Assembly: GCA_963573385.1 (NCBI GenBank)
Contig: CAUYLG010039163.1
Location: forward strand, 103,293-167,292
Length of the DNA: 64,000 nt
Reading direction: 5' to 3'
Origin: Cacajao melanocephalus
Taxonomy: Eukaryota > Chordata > Mammalia > Primates > Pitheciidae
A model generated the notes under the pieces. The model made no database searches, was not told where the DNA came from, and saw nothing but the letters and a program-made list of their open reading frames with translations. Shown here in pieces: positions 50,590 through 60,510 of the stretch (the first letter of the stretch is position 1; the number at the start of each line of letters is the position of its first letter). Made by a program: the position numbers and the translations under genes.

Positions 50590-51146
50590 CCTGTTTGGTT
50601 TAAGTTTGTAGTAGGTTTTGAAATCAACAAGTGTGAGACCACCAACTTGTTTTCTTTGCTTAAGATTGCTTCAGTATTCAGTCCCTTGAGATTCCATATT
50701 AATTTTAGGATGAGTTTTCACATGTTTGCAAAATTGCTGTGGGTATTTTGATAGGGATACACTGAACCAATATATTGTTTAGAGTAGCAGTGTTATCTTA
50801 ACAAGACCACATCTTCCAATCAATGAATATGAAATGTCTTTTCGATTATTTAGAACTTCAACAAGTTTAATTTCTTTCAGCGATATTTTGTACTTTTCCT
50901 TAAACGAGTCTGTGTTTCTTTGGCTAAATTTATTTCTACATAATTTATTTCTGATTCTGTTATAGGTAGAATAGTTTTCTTCATTTCATTTTTGGATTTT
51001 TCATTGCTACTGTATAGAAACACGATTGTTGTGAGTGTTGATTTTGAGTCCTTCACTTGGCTGAATTTGTTAGCCCTAACACTTTGTGGGGGTGTGTGTG
51101 TGTGTGTGTGTGCGTGCGCACGCGCGGACGCGTCTCTGTTCTTTCA

Positions 51147-51210
<64 letters not shown>

Positions 51211-51480
51211 TATATATATGTATATATATATATGACATCTCATCTGCAAGTAGAGATAGTTTCACTTCTTCTCTTCCAATTTGGATGTAATTTATTTCTT
51301 AAATCTAAGTTGTCTGGCAAGAACTTCCAGTATTATGGTGGATAAAAGTGGGGAATGCAGACATCCTTGTCTTATTTCTGATCTGAGGGAGAAGGCTTTC
51401 AATCATTCACCCTTAAGTATGGTGTTTGTTGATTCGATTTTTTTAAGGGTTACTTTGATTGCTGTCTTGAAAATGGTCTA
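50590..51480 (-). mobile_element. Old L1 ORF2 fragment, antisense
   Basis: The plus strand is the antisense of L1 ORF2: TTTTGATAGGGATACACTGA, TTTCTACATAATTTATTTCT, TTCATTGCTACTGTATAGAA, CTGGCAAGAACTTCCAGTAT, ACATCCTTGTCTTATTTCTG, CTTTCAATCATTCACCCTTA. It is interrupted by a long compound microsatellite at 51089-51233. Many stops; not functional. Confidence 0.9.
51089..51233. repeat. Compound microsatellite (TG)n-(CG-rich)-(TA)n-(CA)n-(TA)n
   Basis: (TG)n from 51091, then GCGTGCGCACGCGCGGACGCG, a short L1 spacer, (TA)n at about 51150-51191, (CA)n at 51192-51210 and (TA)n to 51233. All alternating purine-pyrimidine types prone to Z-DNA or cruciform formation. Very likely polymorphic. Confidence 0.96.
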
Positions 51481-51639
51481 AAGGGATTAAAAACAGGTGT
51501 TCCAATTAGAAAATGCTTACAGTGTTTGTTGCTTGGTGGTTTGAGAGATTTAAAAAAAGCAGACATTAAACATATATCTGGATGTAGGATGACAGTATTT
51601 CTGGCATGTACAGGGGTGGTTAGGCATGGGATTTAGAGG

Positions 51640-51870
51640 TGCCCTGTATAATACAGCAACCATTAGCTATAGGTGGATATTGAAAATTAAGAATAATCAG
51701 AATTATATAAAATTTAGAACTAAATTAAAATTTTCTTATTTGTTTTAGTCACTTTTCATGCATTCAGTAGCAACATGTGGTTGATGAGTATCAAGTTGGA
51801 GAACAGAGATAGAAAACAATTTCATAATTGCAAAAAATTTTACAGGACAGCACTGCTGTAGAGCATGCCT
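51640..51870. mobile_element. hAT-type MITE fragment (MER3-like)
   Basis: TACAGCAACCATTAGCTATA, AGCAACATGTGGTTGATGAG, AATTTCATAATTGCAAAAAA and TTTTACAGGACAGCACTGCT resemble the abundant hAT MITE with ...TAGCCACATGTGGCTA... and TTCTATTGGACAGCGCTG. Subfamily uncertain. Confidence 0.65.
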
Positions 51871-52084
51871 ACATATTTGTCTCTGCCTTTCCTTATTATC
51901 ATGGCTAAGAAAGAGAAAATGAGTTTAAAAGCAAACAGAAACATTAACCTTTAAAAAGATAAATTATTTTACTAATATAGCAATTAACTTATGTCAGTTA
52001 ACATCGGCAGAAGTTAGAAGGATTTGATTATATCAGAGGTTCAACAAAATAGATTCAGTATAAATTAATATTTAAAACAGTATT
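51871..52084. other. Unassigned AT-rich DNA
   Basis: Nothing recognised. Confidence 0.45.
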
Positions 52085-52310
52085 TTTTGGAAGAAATCGC
52101 TGTGTAATGTTTAAGAAGTTATGCTTTGATATCAAACTTTATATTTGTTTTCTAGTTCAAAACAAATTAACAATTACTTGTAATTCTCTATTTCTTCATA
52201 AATACAATGGGGATATGATAATTTTGACTATCTGCTAGGATTTTCATGAGAATGAAACAAAGCTTATAGCAGTGTCTTCCACATTTAAAATGCTCTAAGT
52301 CACAAAGAGT
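52085..52310 (+). mobile_element. MIR SINE
   Basis: TTAAGAAGTTATGCTTTGAT, CAATTACTTGTAATTCTCTA, TTTCTTCATAAATACAATGG, GGATATGATAATTTTGACTA, GATTTTCATGAGAATGAAAC follow MIR in sense orientation. Confidence 0.72.
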
Positions 52311-53149
52311 TATCTGTTAAAACCAGCTGTAAATAAATAGGCAGATAGATGATACCCCAATTTCATTTAACAGCACTGATTTATTTATGCCTGCATGAAA
52401 ATCTGAGTAAAGTTCGTAGTAATACTGAATTTTTCAAATGTGCATTCCTTTCAATGTATTGAACATTCTAGATATGGTGCAATTTCTAGAAAGCATTTAG
52501 TCAAAACAGTGAATGACTGAAAAAGCCTCAGAATACCCAGAGGTAATCAGCTATTTAACCTGTTTAGGTCTTGTTTCTCAGTCAGCTGCTACTATATTAA
52601 AACAACAACAACAACAACAACAAAGCTATGTTTTTAAATTATGCAGACTAAACCCTGAAGGGGCAGAATTTGTTCTGTAGTTACACTTTTTTTTATGGTC
52701 TTGGCAGCTGTGAGTGACTTATAATTTAAAGATACCCACAGTCATTAGAAGGGATCCATTTGGTTAAATTCCAAATATACTTTTGTTGTCAGAAAAGCCT
52801 ATAATTGATATGCCTGATGAGTTTTTTATTTTTATTATGATGATTATATTTTTATTTAAATATAAGAATGTCATGAAGGGAATTAAAATTCTCCTTTTAG
52901 AAAATGGAAAAACAAAATCACTAATATATTTATTTGTATGTCCTACAATAGTAAAAAGCAGTAATGTTTCCAAATGTGAAGTATATCAAAGGGCCTTTTT
53001 GAAGTTATTCTGTCATTGTTATGGGAATACAAGATGAAAGTATTTTAAAATTGAATTTCTATATATGTGTGTGAACAAATGTAATTAGGTTAGCAGCTAA
53101 GATTGTTTCTTCAGAATCCAGCTATATGAGGTAATGAACTTGTGACTCA
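52311..53149. other. Unassigned DNA with (CAA)n tract
   Basis: (CAA)n lies at 52600-52624. The rest is AT-rich with no recognised family. Overlapping open frames on both strands at 52764-53037 are the usual result of AT-rich, stop-poor runs. Confidence 0.4.
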
Positions 53150-54400
53150 ATTTATGTGATTGCCTGTTCATATGCTTTGCCTATTTTCTATGGGATTGGT
53201 CTCTTTCCTATTAAAATATCAAGATTTTTATAAATTAGATATGCTAGGCTTTTTATCTGTAATATAAATTGAGTTTTTTGCAGTTATACCTTTTGCTTTT
53301 GAATACATTAATGGGGGTAAACATATTTTTATTTGTATAAAGTAAAAATTAATATTTTCTTTTATAATTTCTACATTTTGACGCATAAATGGTCTTTTCC
53401 AGTACATGGTCATAAGTGACTTGGCCCTGTCTTTTACACTATTATTGAATATACACACATACACACATATATTAATATGTATACATATGTGTATTTACAT
53501 ATACAAATATATACAAACATGTATGTTTTGTATGTGTGTGTATATATATGTTAATCCATTGGCATTTGTTAGAGATGAGTTATTGACTCCTTTATTTCCT
53601 TAATTACCAAAAATACCATTTATTTAAAATTCCATTATATCTGAATTATTTGAAATACTACCTTTATGATAAGATTTCTCTACGTATTTGTGTCTATTTC
53701 TGAAAAATTAGCTTACTCTATTTGTCTGTTTATCCAAAAGTTATAAGCTCATTTTTAAAATTACTGAGTAGTAACAGTATTTTTTTTTTTCTAATGGACT
53801 TAACATCTCCATGTTTCTCTTCTTTCCGAAATTTTCCTGGATATCCATACCTGTATATTTTTCCATGTATCCTGTTTATGACACCTTTAAGAGGTTGATT
53901 CTTTCTAACTCTTTCTATATATTTTCATTTGTTTCATTCTACTTTTGCAATTGTTAAAAATGTTTTAAAATTTTCCTCAAATGAATTTTTTTCATTTTTC
54001 AATATTTTCATGCTTTTTTTTGTTATTTATATTATAAATAAGGTTGTCTCTCACATATGTCTTCAATGGGTCTTTGTGTGTATACATAAAGGTTATTGAT
54101 TTCTGTGTTTTAATTTTACACCCCACTACCTTACTGAATTCTTTCATTTTTTTGTAAAAGATATTTCAGTTTAGTCTAGTGAAATTACCAGTTTAAATCA
54201 TATTATTCACAAATATTGATTTTTTTAGTGCCTGCTTTTTTTTTTAGTGTTTACACTTCTAATTTCTCTTTTGACCAATTAAATTGGTAAAAACATTTAG
54301 TACTGTGTTTGATAATAATGGTGATTATAATACTTCCATGTTCTTGACTTAGCAGTAAAGTTTCCAGTCTCAGTACATGTCATATGTATGACTTTTGGGT
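53150..54400 (-). mobile_element. Old L1M fragment (ORF2 to 3' region), antisense
   Basis: The plus strand reads antisense L1M: TGCCTATTTTCTATGGGATT, TAAATGGTCTTTTCCAGTAC, AATACCATTTATTTAAAATT, CTACCTTTATGATAAGATTT, ATTTTCCTGGATATCCATAC, CACTACCTTACTGAATTCTT. A TA/CA-rich tract lies at 53450-53555. It overlaps in L1 coordinates with the fragment at 50.6 kb, so it is a second insertion. Confidence 0.85.
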
Positions 54401-54409
54401 TGAAACATT

Positions 54410-54437
54410 GATAGATAGATAGATAGATAGATAGATT
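54410..54437. repeat. (GATA)n microsatellite
   Basis: Six to seven TAGA units, a tetranucleotide repeat of the kind that is often polymorphic. Confidence 0.97.
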
Positions 54438-54584
54438 TCTTTTCACAAAATGTGTGTGTTATATATAATTGATTCTTATTAGGTTCTGTCCTATAAAGTC
54501 ATCACAAATAGAGATTTAGCAAATACTGAACCATTGTTCCTAGTGTAATTTGTGCATGTGTATGTGTACATACACATATCTCAC

Positions 54585-54762
54585 ATAGATTATAATCTTG
54601 AACCCTAAAACAATTCTTCCAGGTAGATTATAGTCACTTTATTTTTTAAAAGAGAAAATGAGATTCAGAAGTGTTAAGTGACTTGCTTAAGACCATGCCC
54701 CTACCTGTAATCGCTTTAACATTTAAACCCTGTGCAATTGGCTCCAGAGCAATAGTAGCTTC
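54585..54762 (-). mobile_element. MIR SINE
   Basis: Antisense MIR: AAAATGAGATTCAGAAGTGT, TAAGTGACTTGCTTAAGACC, TTTAACATTTAAACCCTGTG, TTGGCTCCAGAGCAATAGTA. Confidence 0.8.
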
Positions 54763-54767
54763 TTGGG

Positions 54768-54866
54768 CTGCACTACATTGCCTCCTACAATCTCTGCTTT
54801 ACACTACACTGCCTCCTACTGTCTCCACTCATACAAATGTAGACAGTAGGAGGCAGTGTAGTATAA
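54768..54866. repeat. Tandem plus inverted triplicate forming a 26 bp-stem hairpin
   Basis: A ~30 bp unit (CACTACATTGCCTCCTACAA...) occurs at about 54770-54797, again as CACTACACTGCCTCCTACTG at about 54802-54825, and a third time inverted. The last two pair: arms 54799-54824 and 54841-54866 match at 25 of 26 positions around a 16 nt loop. The one mismatch is a C-A on plus-strand RNA and a G-U on minus-strand RNA. Confidence 0.96.
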
Positions 54867-54879
54867 ACCAAGAGGCTGT

Positions 54880-54970
54880 TTAGGTTGGTGCAAAAGTAAT
54901 TGCGGTTTTTTCCATTACTTTTAATCGTTTTACTTTTGCATGAACCACAGTTACTTTTGCAACAACCTAC
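54880..54970 (+). mobile_element. MADE1 mariner MITE (mir-548-type hairpin)
   Basis: TTAGGTTGGTGCAAAAGTAA to GTTACTTTTGCAACAACCTA, about 91 bp. These are the diagnostic inverted termini of the ~80 bp MADE1 element, which gave rise to the primate mir-548 microRNA family. The outer ~21 bp of the arms pair with two mismatches. The centre has an insertion relative to the consensus, so processing is doubtful. Confidence 0.93.
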
Positions 54971-55253
54971 TACTACTGCTCCTCCACCTGTCTCACCCCC
55001 TATATAAGAGCTGAGGCAAGAAGACCGAGCAATGCCTTGTTAGGCCTCCACTGGGAATGTGTACATCAAAAACTCAAACTGTTCACTGCTCTGCTGTGGG
55101 TGTTCTTCGAATGACTGAGAAAAGGCTGCCATTATTAATTTTGGAGTTAGAAATATATTCTATCCCATAGCGAAATCACAAATGTAGAATTTGCAAATAA
55201 TGAAGATGATATATATATAATGATAAATACATATATATCATTAAGGAATTATC
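54971..55253. other. Unassigned DNA
   Basis: CCCCCTATATAAGAGCTGAG near 54996 looks like a TATA box by composition, but no transcript or promoter evidence accompanies it. Confidence 0.35.

Positions 55254-55286
<33 letters not shown>
55254..55286. repeat. (ATT)n microsatellite
   Basis: Eleven or so ATT units directly at the T-rich end of the antisense Alu, so grown from its tail. Confidence 0.96.
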
Positions 55287-55533
55287 GCTGAGACAGAGTC
55301 TTGCTCTGTTGCCCAGGATGGAGTGCAATGGTGCGATCTCAGCTCAATGCAACCTCCGCCTCCTGGGTTAAAGTGATTCTCCTTCTTCAGCCTCCCAAGT
55401 AGCTGGGATTACAGACATGCGCCACCACGCCGAGCTAATTTTTGTATTTTTAGTAGACACAGGGTTTTGCCATGTTGGCCATGCTTGTCTCGAACTCCTG
55501 ACCTCAGGTAATTCACCCACCTCTGCCACCTAA
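55287..55533 (-). mobile_element. Alu SINE, antisense, missing its 5' end
   Basis: GAGACAGAGTCTTGCTCTGT, CAACCTCCGCCTCCTGGGTT, AGCTGGGATTACAGACATGC, AACTCCTGACCTCAGGTAAT, then the match stops at CTCTGCCACC. The last ~40 bp including CGCGCCCGGCC are absent: 5' truncation or later loss. Confidence 0.94.
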
Positions 55534-56868
55534 ATATCTAATTTTATTCAGTGTTTTTTAAACCAATAATTATTGCTGAATTTTAGCAAATTATTCTCAG
55601 TGGGGAGGATGTTGTTCTACTATTCTTCTCAGCTATTTAATGTTTTGAGGATATTTAATGTCTCAGATATTTAATGTTTACTAACATTCCTCTATCTTAG
55701 AATATGCCCTTCTTAGTCAATATTCTTTAAATGGGGTCCTGGAATTTATTCTCTAATATTTTTTTAGATTTTTCATTGATATTACTACAGAACTTGGTCA
55801 GTGAAATACCTGTTTAACATTTGTTACCTTTGTTTACTTAAACTTGTGTGATTAAAAAAGTATTTGGATAAAAATATATACTCTGGAATTGTTTTAATAT
55901 TATCCGTTCTTTACAACAGTCTGTTTTATTGTAATTCCTGAACTGAACTGAAATTACCTTATAAACAATTAGAAGAAATGGGAATTATGACCGTGTAACA
56001 TGATAGTCACATTTGTTCAGGCACAATCTTTTCTGTGCCTTTAGGGTATAAGCCACTAAATGACAATTGCTAAAGGGAAAGTATATTAACACAGACCTGC
56101 AGTCACCTCTTGTTACAGAAGCACTTTGTTATTTATTTCCATCTTATATACATCTTGATCTTGTGACAGTCAGAACCTTTCTGGAACTATACGGGGTTGT
56201 AACTTGAACATCACAAAGCTGCCGTTTCTGTCTATAATCAGCCAGCTGATGTGTACTATCTCAGCAGTCAGTAAACACCCTCAGTAAGCAAAGAAGGACT
56301 TTTTGACAGGACAGTTCATTGCAGGATACAGTGGAATATCTGTGTTAGTGGAGCATCTGTATCACTGAAGAATCCACCAATGGAAATGGTCACTTGCTTT
56401 GAGCTTGGTTCAAGAGGTTGCAGAGGCAGTGTAGGCAGAATGCAAGGCAACAGACTGAAAAGCATCTGAGGTCTCTTCCAGCGTCTCAAGTTCAATGAAT
56501 TCTTAAAGTCTGTGGGATCTGGATTTCTGAAGTGTCCTCTCTTAGCCTATCAGGCCTGCAGTCTTTCACCTCTTCCTTCTCTGCCCTGGAGAAGTGGTTT
56601 TTGAGGCTAAAGACTATTCTAAAATACTCATAGTCATTGTGAACAACCAGCAGCTATTTGAGTAGCTGCTAAGTTTTTATTCTGTGCCATTTTAACCTTG
56701 ATGAGGTATGAGGAAGCCACTGAAGCTTATGTCACTGTGGATGCCGGACTTGGGGGTAACAGTACTGGTTGTACAGACCTCATATTCCAAGATGGAGATG
56801 TGATAGGGTTCTGAGACCCTCTGGGTGCCTTCAGGAACTGGGCCCCCTGTGCCAGCTGCCCCTGGATT
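55534..56868. other. Unassigned DNA, GC-richer from 56000
   Basis: 56150-56870 is of more balanced composition than its surroundings, with no recognised repeat. A minus-strand 73-codon frame (56692-56913) runs into L1 and is not supported. Old LTR, retrocopy or unique DNA are all possible. Confidence 0.35.
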
Positions 56869-57850
56869 AAAATAATTAATATTGTTAAATTTAACAATAT
56901 CCATACTACCCAACGTGATTTACAGATTCAATGCAATCCTTATCAAAATTCTTATAGCATTTTTCACAGGACTAGAAAAAATTAATCCTAAAATTCGTAT
57001 GGAACCATAAAAGATAGCAGTCTAAAATAGTGAGCAAAAAGAATGATGCTGTAGGCATCACACTACCTGACTTCAAAGTATACTGCAAAGCTATAATAAT
57101 CAAAGCATCGTGATAATGACGTAAAAACAGACACACTGGCCAATGGAAAAGCAAAGAGAGCCCAGATATAAGCCTACAAATATACAGTCAATTAATTTTT
57201 CACAAAGGTGAAAGAACACATAGTGGGGAAAGGACAGTGTCTTCAATTATGATGTTGGTAAAACTGAATATCCACATGCAGCAGAATAAAATTAGAACCT
57301 TTTCTCACACCATATTTGGGAATCAACTCAAAATGGATTAAAGACTTGAACATAACACTTGAAACTTTAAAACTACTAGAAGAAAACTTAGACGACAGAC
57401 TCCACAACATTGATCTGGGCCATTATTTTTTAGAAATGATGCCAAAAGCACAGGCAGCAATTACGACAATACGTAAAGGGGATTGCATCAAACTTAAATG
57501 CTTTTGCACAGCAAAGGAAACATGAAACTGAGTGAGGAGACTATAGATTTGAATAAAATATTTGCAAACCACACATCTGATAAGAGGCTAGTATTCAAAA
57601 TATATAAGGAATTCAATTCAATAGCCAGAAAACAAATAGTTCAATAAAAATATGGGCAAATGATTTGAATTTCCGAAGGAAGACAGACACACTGATGTTA
57701 AACAGGTATTTGAGTAAATGCTCAACATTACTAATCATTAGGAAAATACAAATTAAAACTGCAATGATACATTACCTCACACCTGGTAGACAGTCTGCTG
57801 TCAAAAAGAGAAAAGATACCTGGTAGTGGTGAGAATATAGAGAAAAGTGA
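56869..57850 (+). mobile_element. L1 ORF2 fragment truncated at both ends
   Basis: Clear sense L1 ORF2: CAGATTCAATGCAATCCTTA, ATTCGTATGGAACCATAAAA, GCATCACACTACCTGACTTC, AACTCAAAATGGATTAAAGA, CACAGCAAAGGAAACATGAA, TAGTATTCAAAATATATAAG, CTCAACATTACTAATCATTA. It stops at GAGAATATAGAGAAAAGTGA without 3' UTR or tail. Frameshifts leave one 69-codon open piece (57316-57525). Confidence 0.93.
56879..56900. repeat. Perfect 22 bp palindrome at the L1 5' junction
   Basis: ATATTGTTAAA joined to TTTAACAATAT with no spacer, exactly where L1 homology begins. Confidence 0.92.
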
Positions 57851-58189
57851 ATACCCTAGGCTTGACTCTTACTCTCAAGGTCAGAGTAGCTGCAAAGGTC
57901 AATGGCAGTTCTAACTCTGTGGCAGGAGACACAGGCTTCGCCATGAGGGCCTTGCCTTACTCCTGCCAAGTCAGCTTCTCCCACTGCCACCAAATATCCT
58001 GTAACCTACTTTTCCCATAAGCCCAGTTATTTTTAAATACAATTTTGCTTTGTGGTGCCTTCATAAAAATGTGAATATAGAGACTTCTGTATTGGATAGT
58101 AATTTCTTCTGAGTCCACTGTCCTGTATTTTTTCATGATAGTTTCCTCCCCTCCCAAATTTTTCTCCTTACTCTGCTTACTGATTTGTT
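57851..58189. other. Unassigned segment between opposed L1 pieces
   Basis: Balanced composition, not L1, starting abruptly at the L1 break. No repeat family recognised. Confidence 0.4.
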
Positions 58190-58425
58190 GAGAATTACAT
58201 TATCTTCAGGAGACAGTTTCAATGAATTAATATCTTTTTCTGGAAAACGATCAATTTATCTAGGTTTTCAAATTTGTTTCTATAGACTTGTGTAAATTAC
58301 TTTACAAATATCTTCTGTTTCTATGATGATTTCCTTCTTGTTTAGACTTTCTTTATTTTTCTTGATTAGGTTAATGAATGGTTTATCTAATTGACTTATT
58401 TTTTTCTTAAAGAACCAGCTTACAA
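58190..58425 (-). mobile_element. L1 ORF2 fragment, antisense
   Basis: TATCTTTTTCTGGAAAACGA, ATCTAGGTTTTCAAATTTGT, TTCTTGATTAGGTTAATGAA, TCTTAAAGAACCAGCTTACA are antisense L1 ORF2 motifs. Opposite to the L1 ending at 57850. Confidence 0.8.
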
Positions 58426-59510
58426 AAGTGTGCCTGTGTACGCATACATATATTAATTCAACTATGGTGAAACTGTTAAGGGGATGAAAACTACTTAGAA
58501 TAATTCTTGCAGTATCTTCCTTTCTTTGATTTCTACTTCTCCAGTTTCTTCACTGAGATGGTCAAGAGAGAGTGGTTCATTCTGGCAGGATGAAAAGTAT
58601 GATACTAAAAATGAATGAAGCCAAGGAATATTCAGTGACCAACTCCTTGAGTTTAAAATATTTAATAAATCAGATTATTTGCAAAGGTACAATATATATT
58701 TACTCAGGTTTATTTTTAGTAATAATTAGTTGCTATTAATTATTAGTTTAAACATTATTTTTAAAGCATAATATATTTAACATTATGAAGCATTACACTG
58801 AAATTTAGATCTGACTATTATGTCACATATTCTGATCAGTAAGCTCATAGTTGCTCTAAAACTTAATCCTGGACTTAAACTTTCCTAGCAAGCTAGTCAC
58901 AGAAAGTACATAAATACTCTACCTATTAAAAACCACAAGAACATACTTTTTTTTTCTTTTAAGTCTATGCAAATTAACTTGGCTGATTTTAAAGTATTTT
59001 AGAAAACACGTTGTCTTTTTGTCAAGATGTTTTGTCATTATATACTCAGACATTGCATATTTAATATTAATGTGAATACCTTTTTGATATTCTAAAAATT
59101 ATCACATGTTGTTTTATGAAAGACTTTTCTATGATTTTAAAGACTACCTTCTTAATTCAAATAATTATCTGAATTATAAAACCTGCTTGCCTCCTTTAAT
59201 TTAAAGCTTAATTATATTAATTCTGGTTTTTAAAATTAAATTTTGAATGTCAAGTAGATTTATTTGAAAACGTTTCAACTGTTGTCTCATAGTTGACAAA
59301 AGCTACTTTTATCGTGAGAATAATATATTACCATGAATTCGATCACAACTCCAGAGATGACCTATTGGCACTAAAATATGATGTTGGAGTCCCTATTATA
59401 ATAACAACAAAAGAAATTTTAATCTCAGTATATTAAACACTTGTCTCAGATGTATATCTCTTCTTTATTAATATTATAGATATTAAATGAGAATACTTAC
59501 CTGGGTGATA
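58426..59510. other. Unassigned AT-rich DNA
   Basis: No repeat family or gene recognised between the L1 piece and the MaLR provirus. Confidence 0.42.
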
Positions 59511-59515
59511 TGAGT

Positions 59516-60510
59516 TAGCTGTGTTCCCACCCAAATCTCATTTGAGTTGTAGTTTTTATAATCCCCAAGTACTGTGGGAGTGTTCCCAGACCAAACTGAG
59601 GGTTGGGCTGCTATTTATTGCAGCCCAGTAAGAAGATCCAGATGAACTAGGGAGGAAGAGAGTTTTTATTTTCTGCAACTGGTTACAGGGAGAAGGCCTG
59701 AAAATTAATGGCAGACCAACTCAAAATTATGAAGTTTTCCAGAGCTTATAAACCTTCTGAGCTATATGTCTACATGGTAAGTGTGCATTCATCAAAAGAC
59801 ATAAGTGATTAATTTCTTTTGATCTGTAACTAAGGTCTGAGTCCTGAAGACCTTTCTCTGGAGTCTCAGCAAATTTACTTAATCCAGGTGCTGGGGTGAT
59901 TACCCTTGTCTACTGATAAATCATGGAGCTTTGGAAAGTTCCTTCAGACATTCAATAAACTTGTTTGTGAAGGCCTGGGGAGTTTCTTCAGAGCCAAAAT
60001 AAAACTTGTTTAATCTTGAATGGGTCCTGTTAAGAATTCCTTCATTATTTTGTCATGCTTTAAGGCCAGGAAAATCCTAGGCAAAACTCTTGATGGGTTT
60101 TTGTTACATCCCAGCCTTTGTATAAGGGCACCGGCTTTTAATATTTAACTTAACCACATAAAACAGTTGTTACGGAGGCCTGCATTAGTGAGACCTGGCC
60201 TGCCACAGGAGGGACCCAGTGGGAGGTAATTTAATCATGGGGGCAGTGACCCTCATGATGTTCCTGTGGTAGTGAGTCTGTTCTCATGAAATTTGATAGT
60301 TTTATAAGGGGTCTTTTTCCCTTTGCTTTGGCACTTCTCCTTATGCCACCATGTGAAGAAGGACATGTTTACTCCCCTTCCATCATGATTGTAAGTTTAC
60401 TGAGGCCTCCCCAGGTCTGCAGAACCGTGTGTGAATTAAATCTCTTTCCTTATTAGTTACACAGTCTCTCAGATATGACTTTACTAGCAGTGTAAGAATG
60501 GACTAATACA
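59516..60510 (+). mobile_element. MaLR 5' LTR, split by another LTR
   Basis: Two parts: 59516-59580 (TGATATGAGTTAGCTGTGTT...CTGTGGGAG) and 60208-60510 (GGAGGGACCCAGTGGGAGGT...GACTAATACA). Joined, they make ~364 bp, close to the 370 bp 3' LTR. ATTAAATCTC near 60436 is at the usual place of the polyA signal. Confidence 0.94.
59581..60207 (-). mobile_element. ERV1-type solo LTR nested in the MaLR LTR
   Basis: A 627 bp insert with TG...CA ends (TGTTCCCAGACC...GCCTGCCACA), flanked by a 4 bp duplication GGAG (59577-59580, 60208-60211), the class I (gammaretrovirus-like) signature. On the minus strand it starts TGTGGCAGGCCAGGTCTCAC and has AATAAA (in TGCAATAAATAGCAGCCC) shortly before its 3' end, so it is antisense to the MaLR. 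It resembles the LTR8 group, tentatively. No internal retroviral sequence. Confidence 0.88.

Noticed and set aside
50992..51345. Open frames of 117, 70 and 77 codons on both strands
   Set aside because: They translate the compound TG/TA/CA microsatellite inside an antisense L1; the Val-Cys and Tyr-Ile repeats are pure dinucleotide artefacts.
54990..55010. TATA-like motif CCCCCTATATAAGAG as a promoter
   Set aside because: A TATA-like string alone in AT-rich DNA is not evidence of a promoter; no initiator, CpG island or transcript structure follows.
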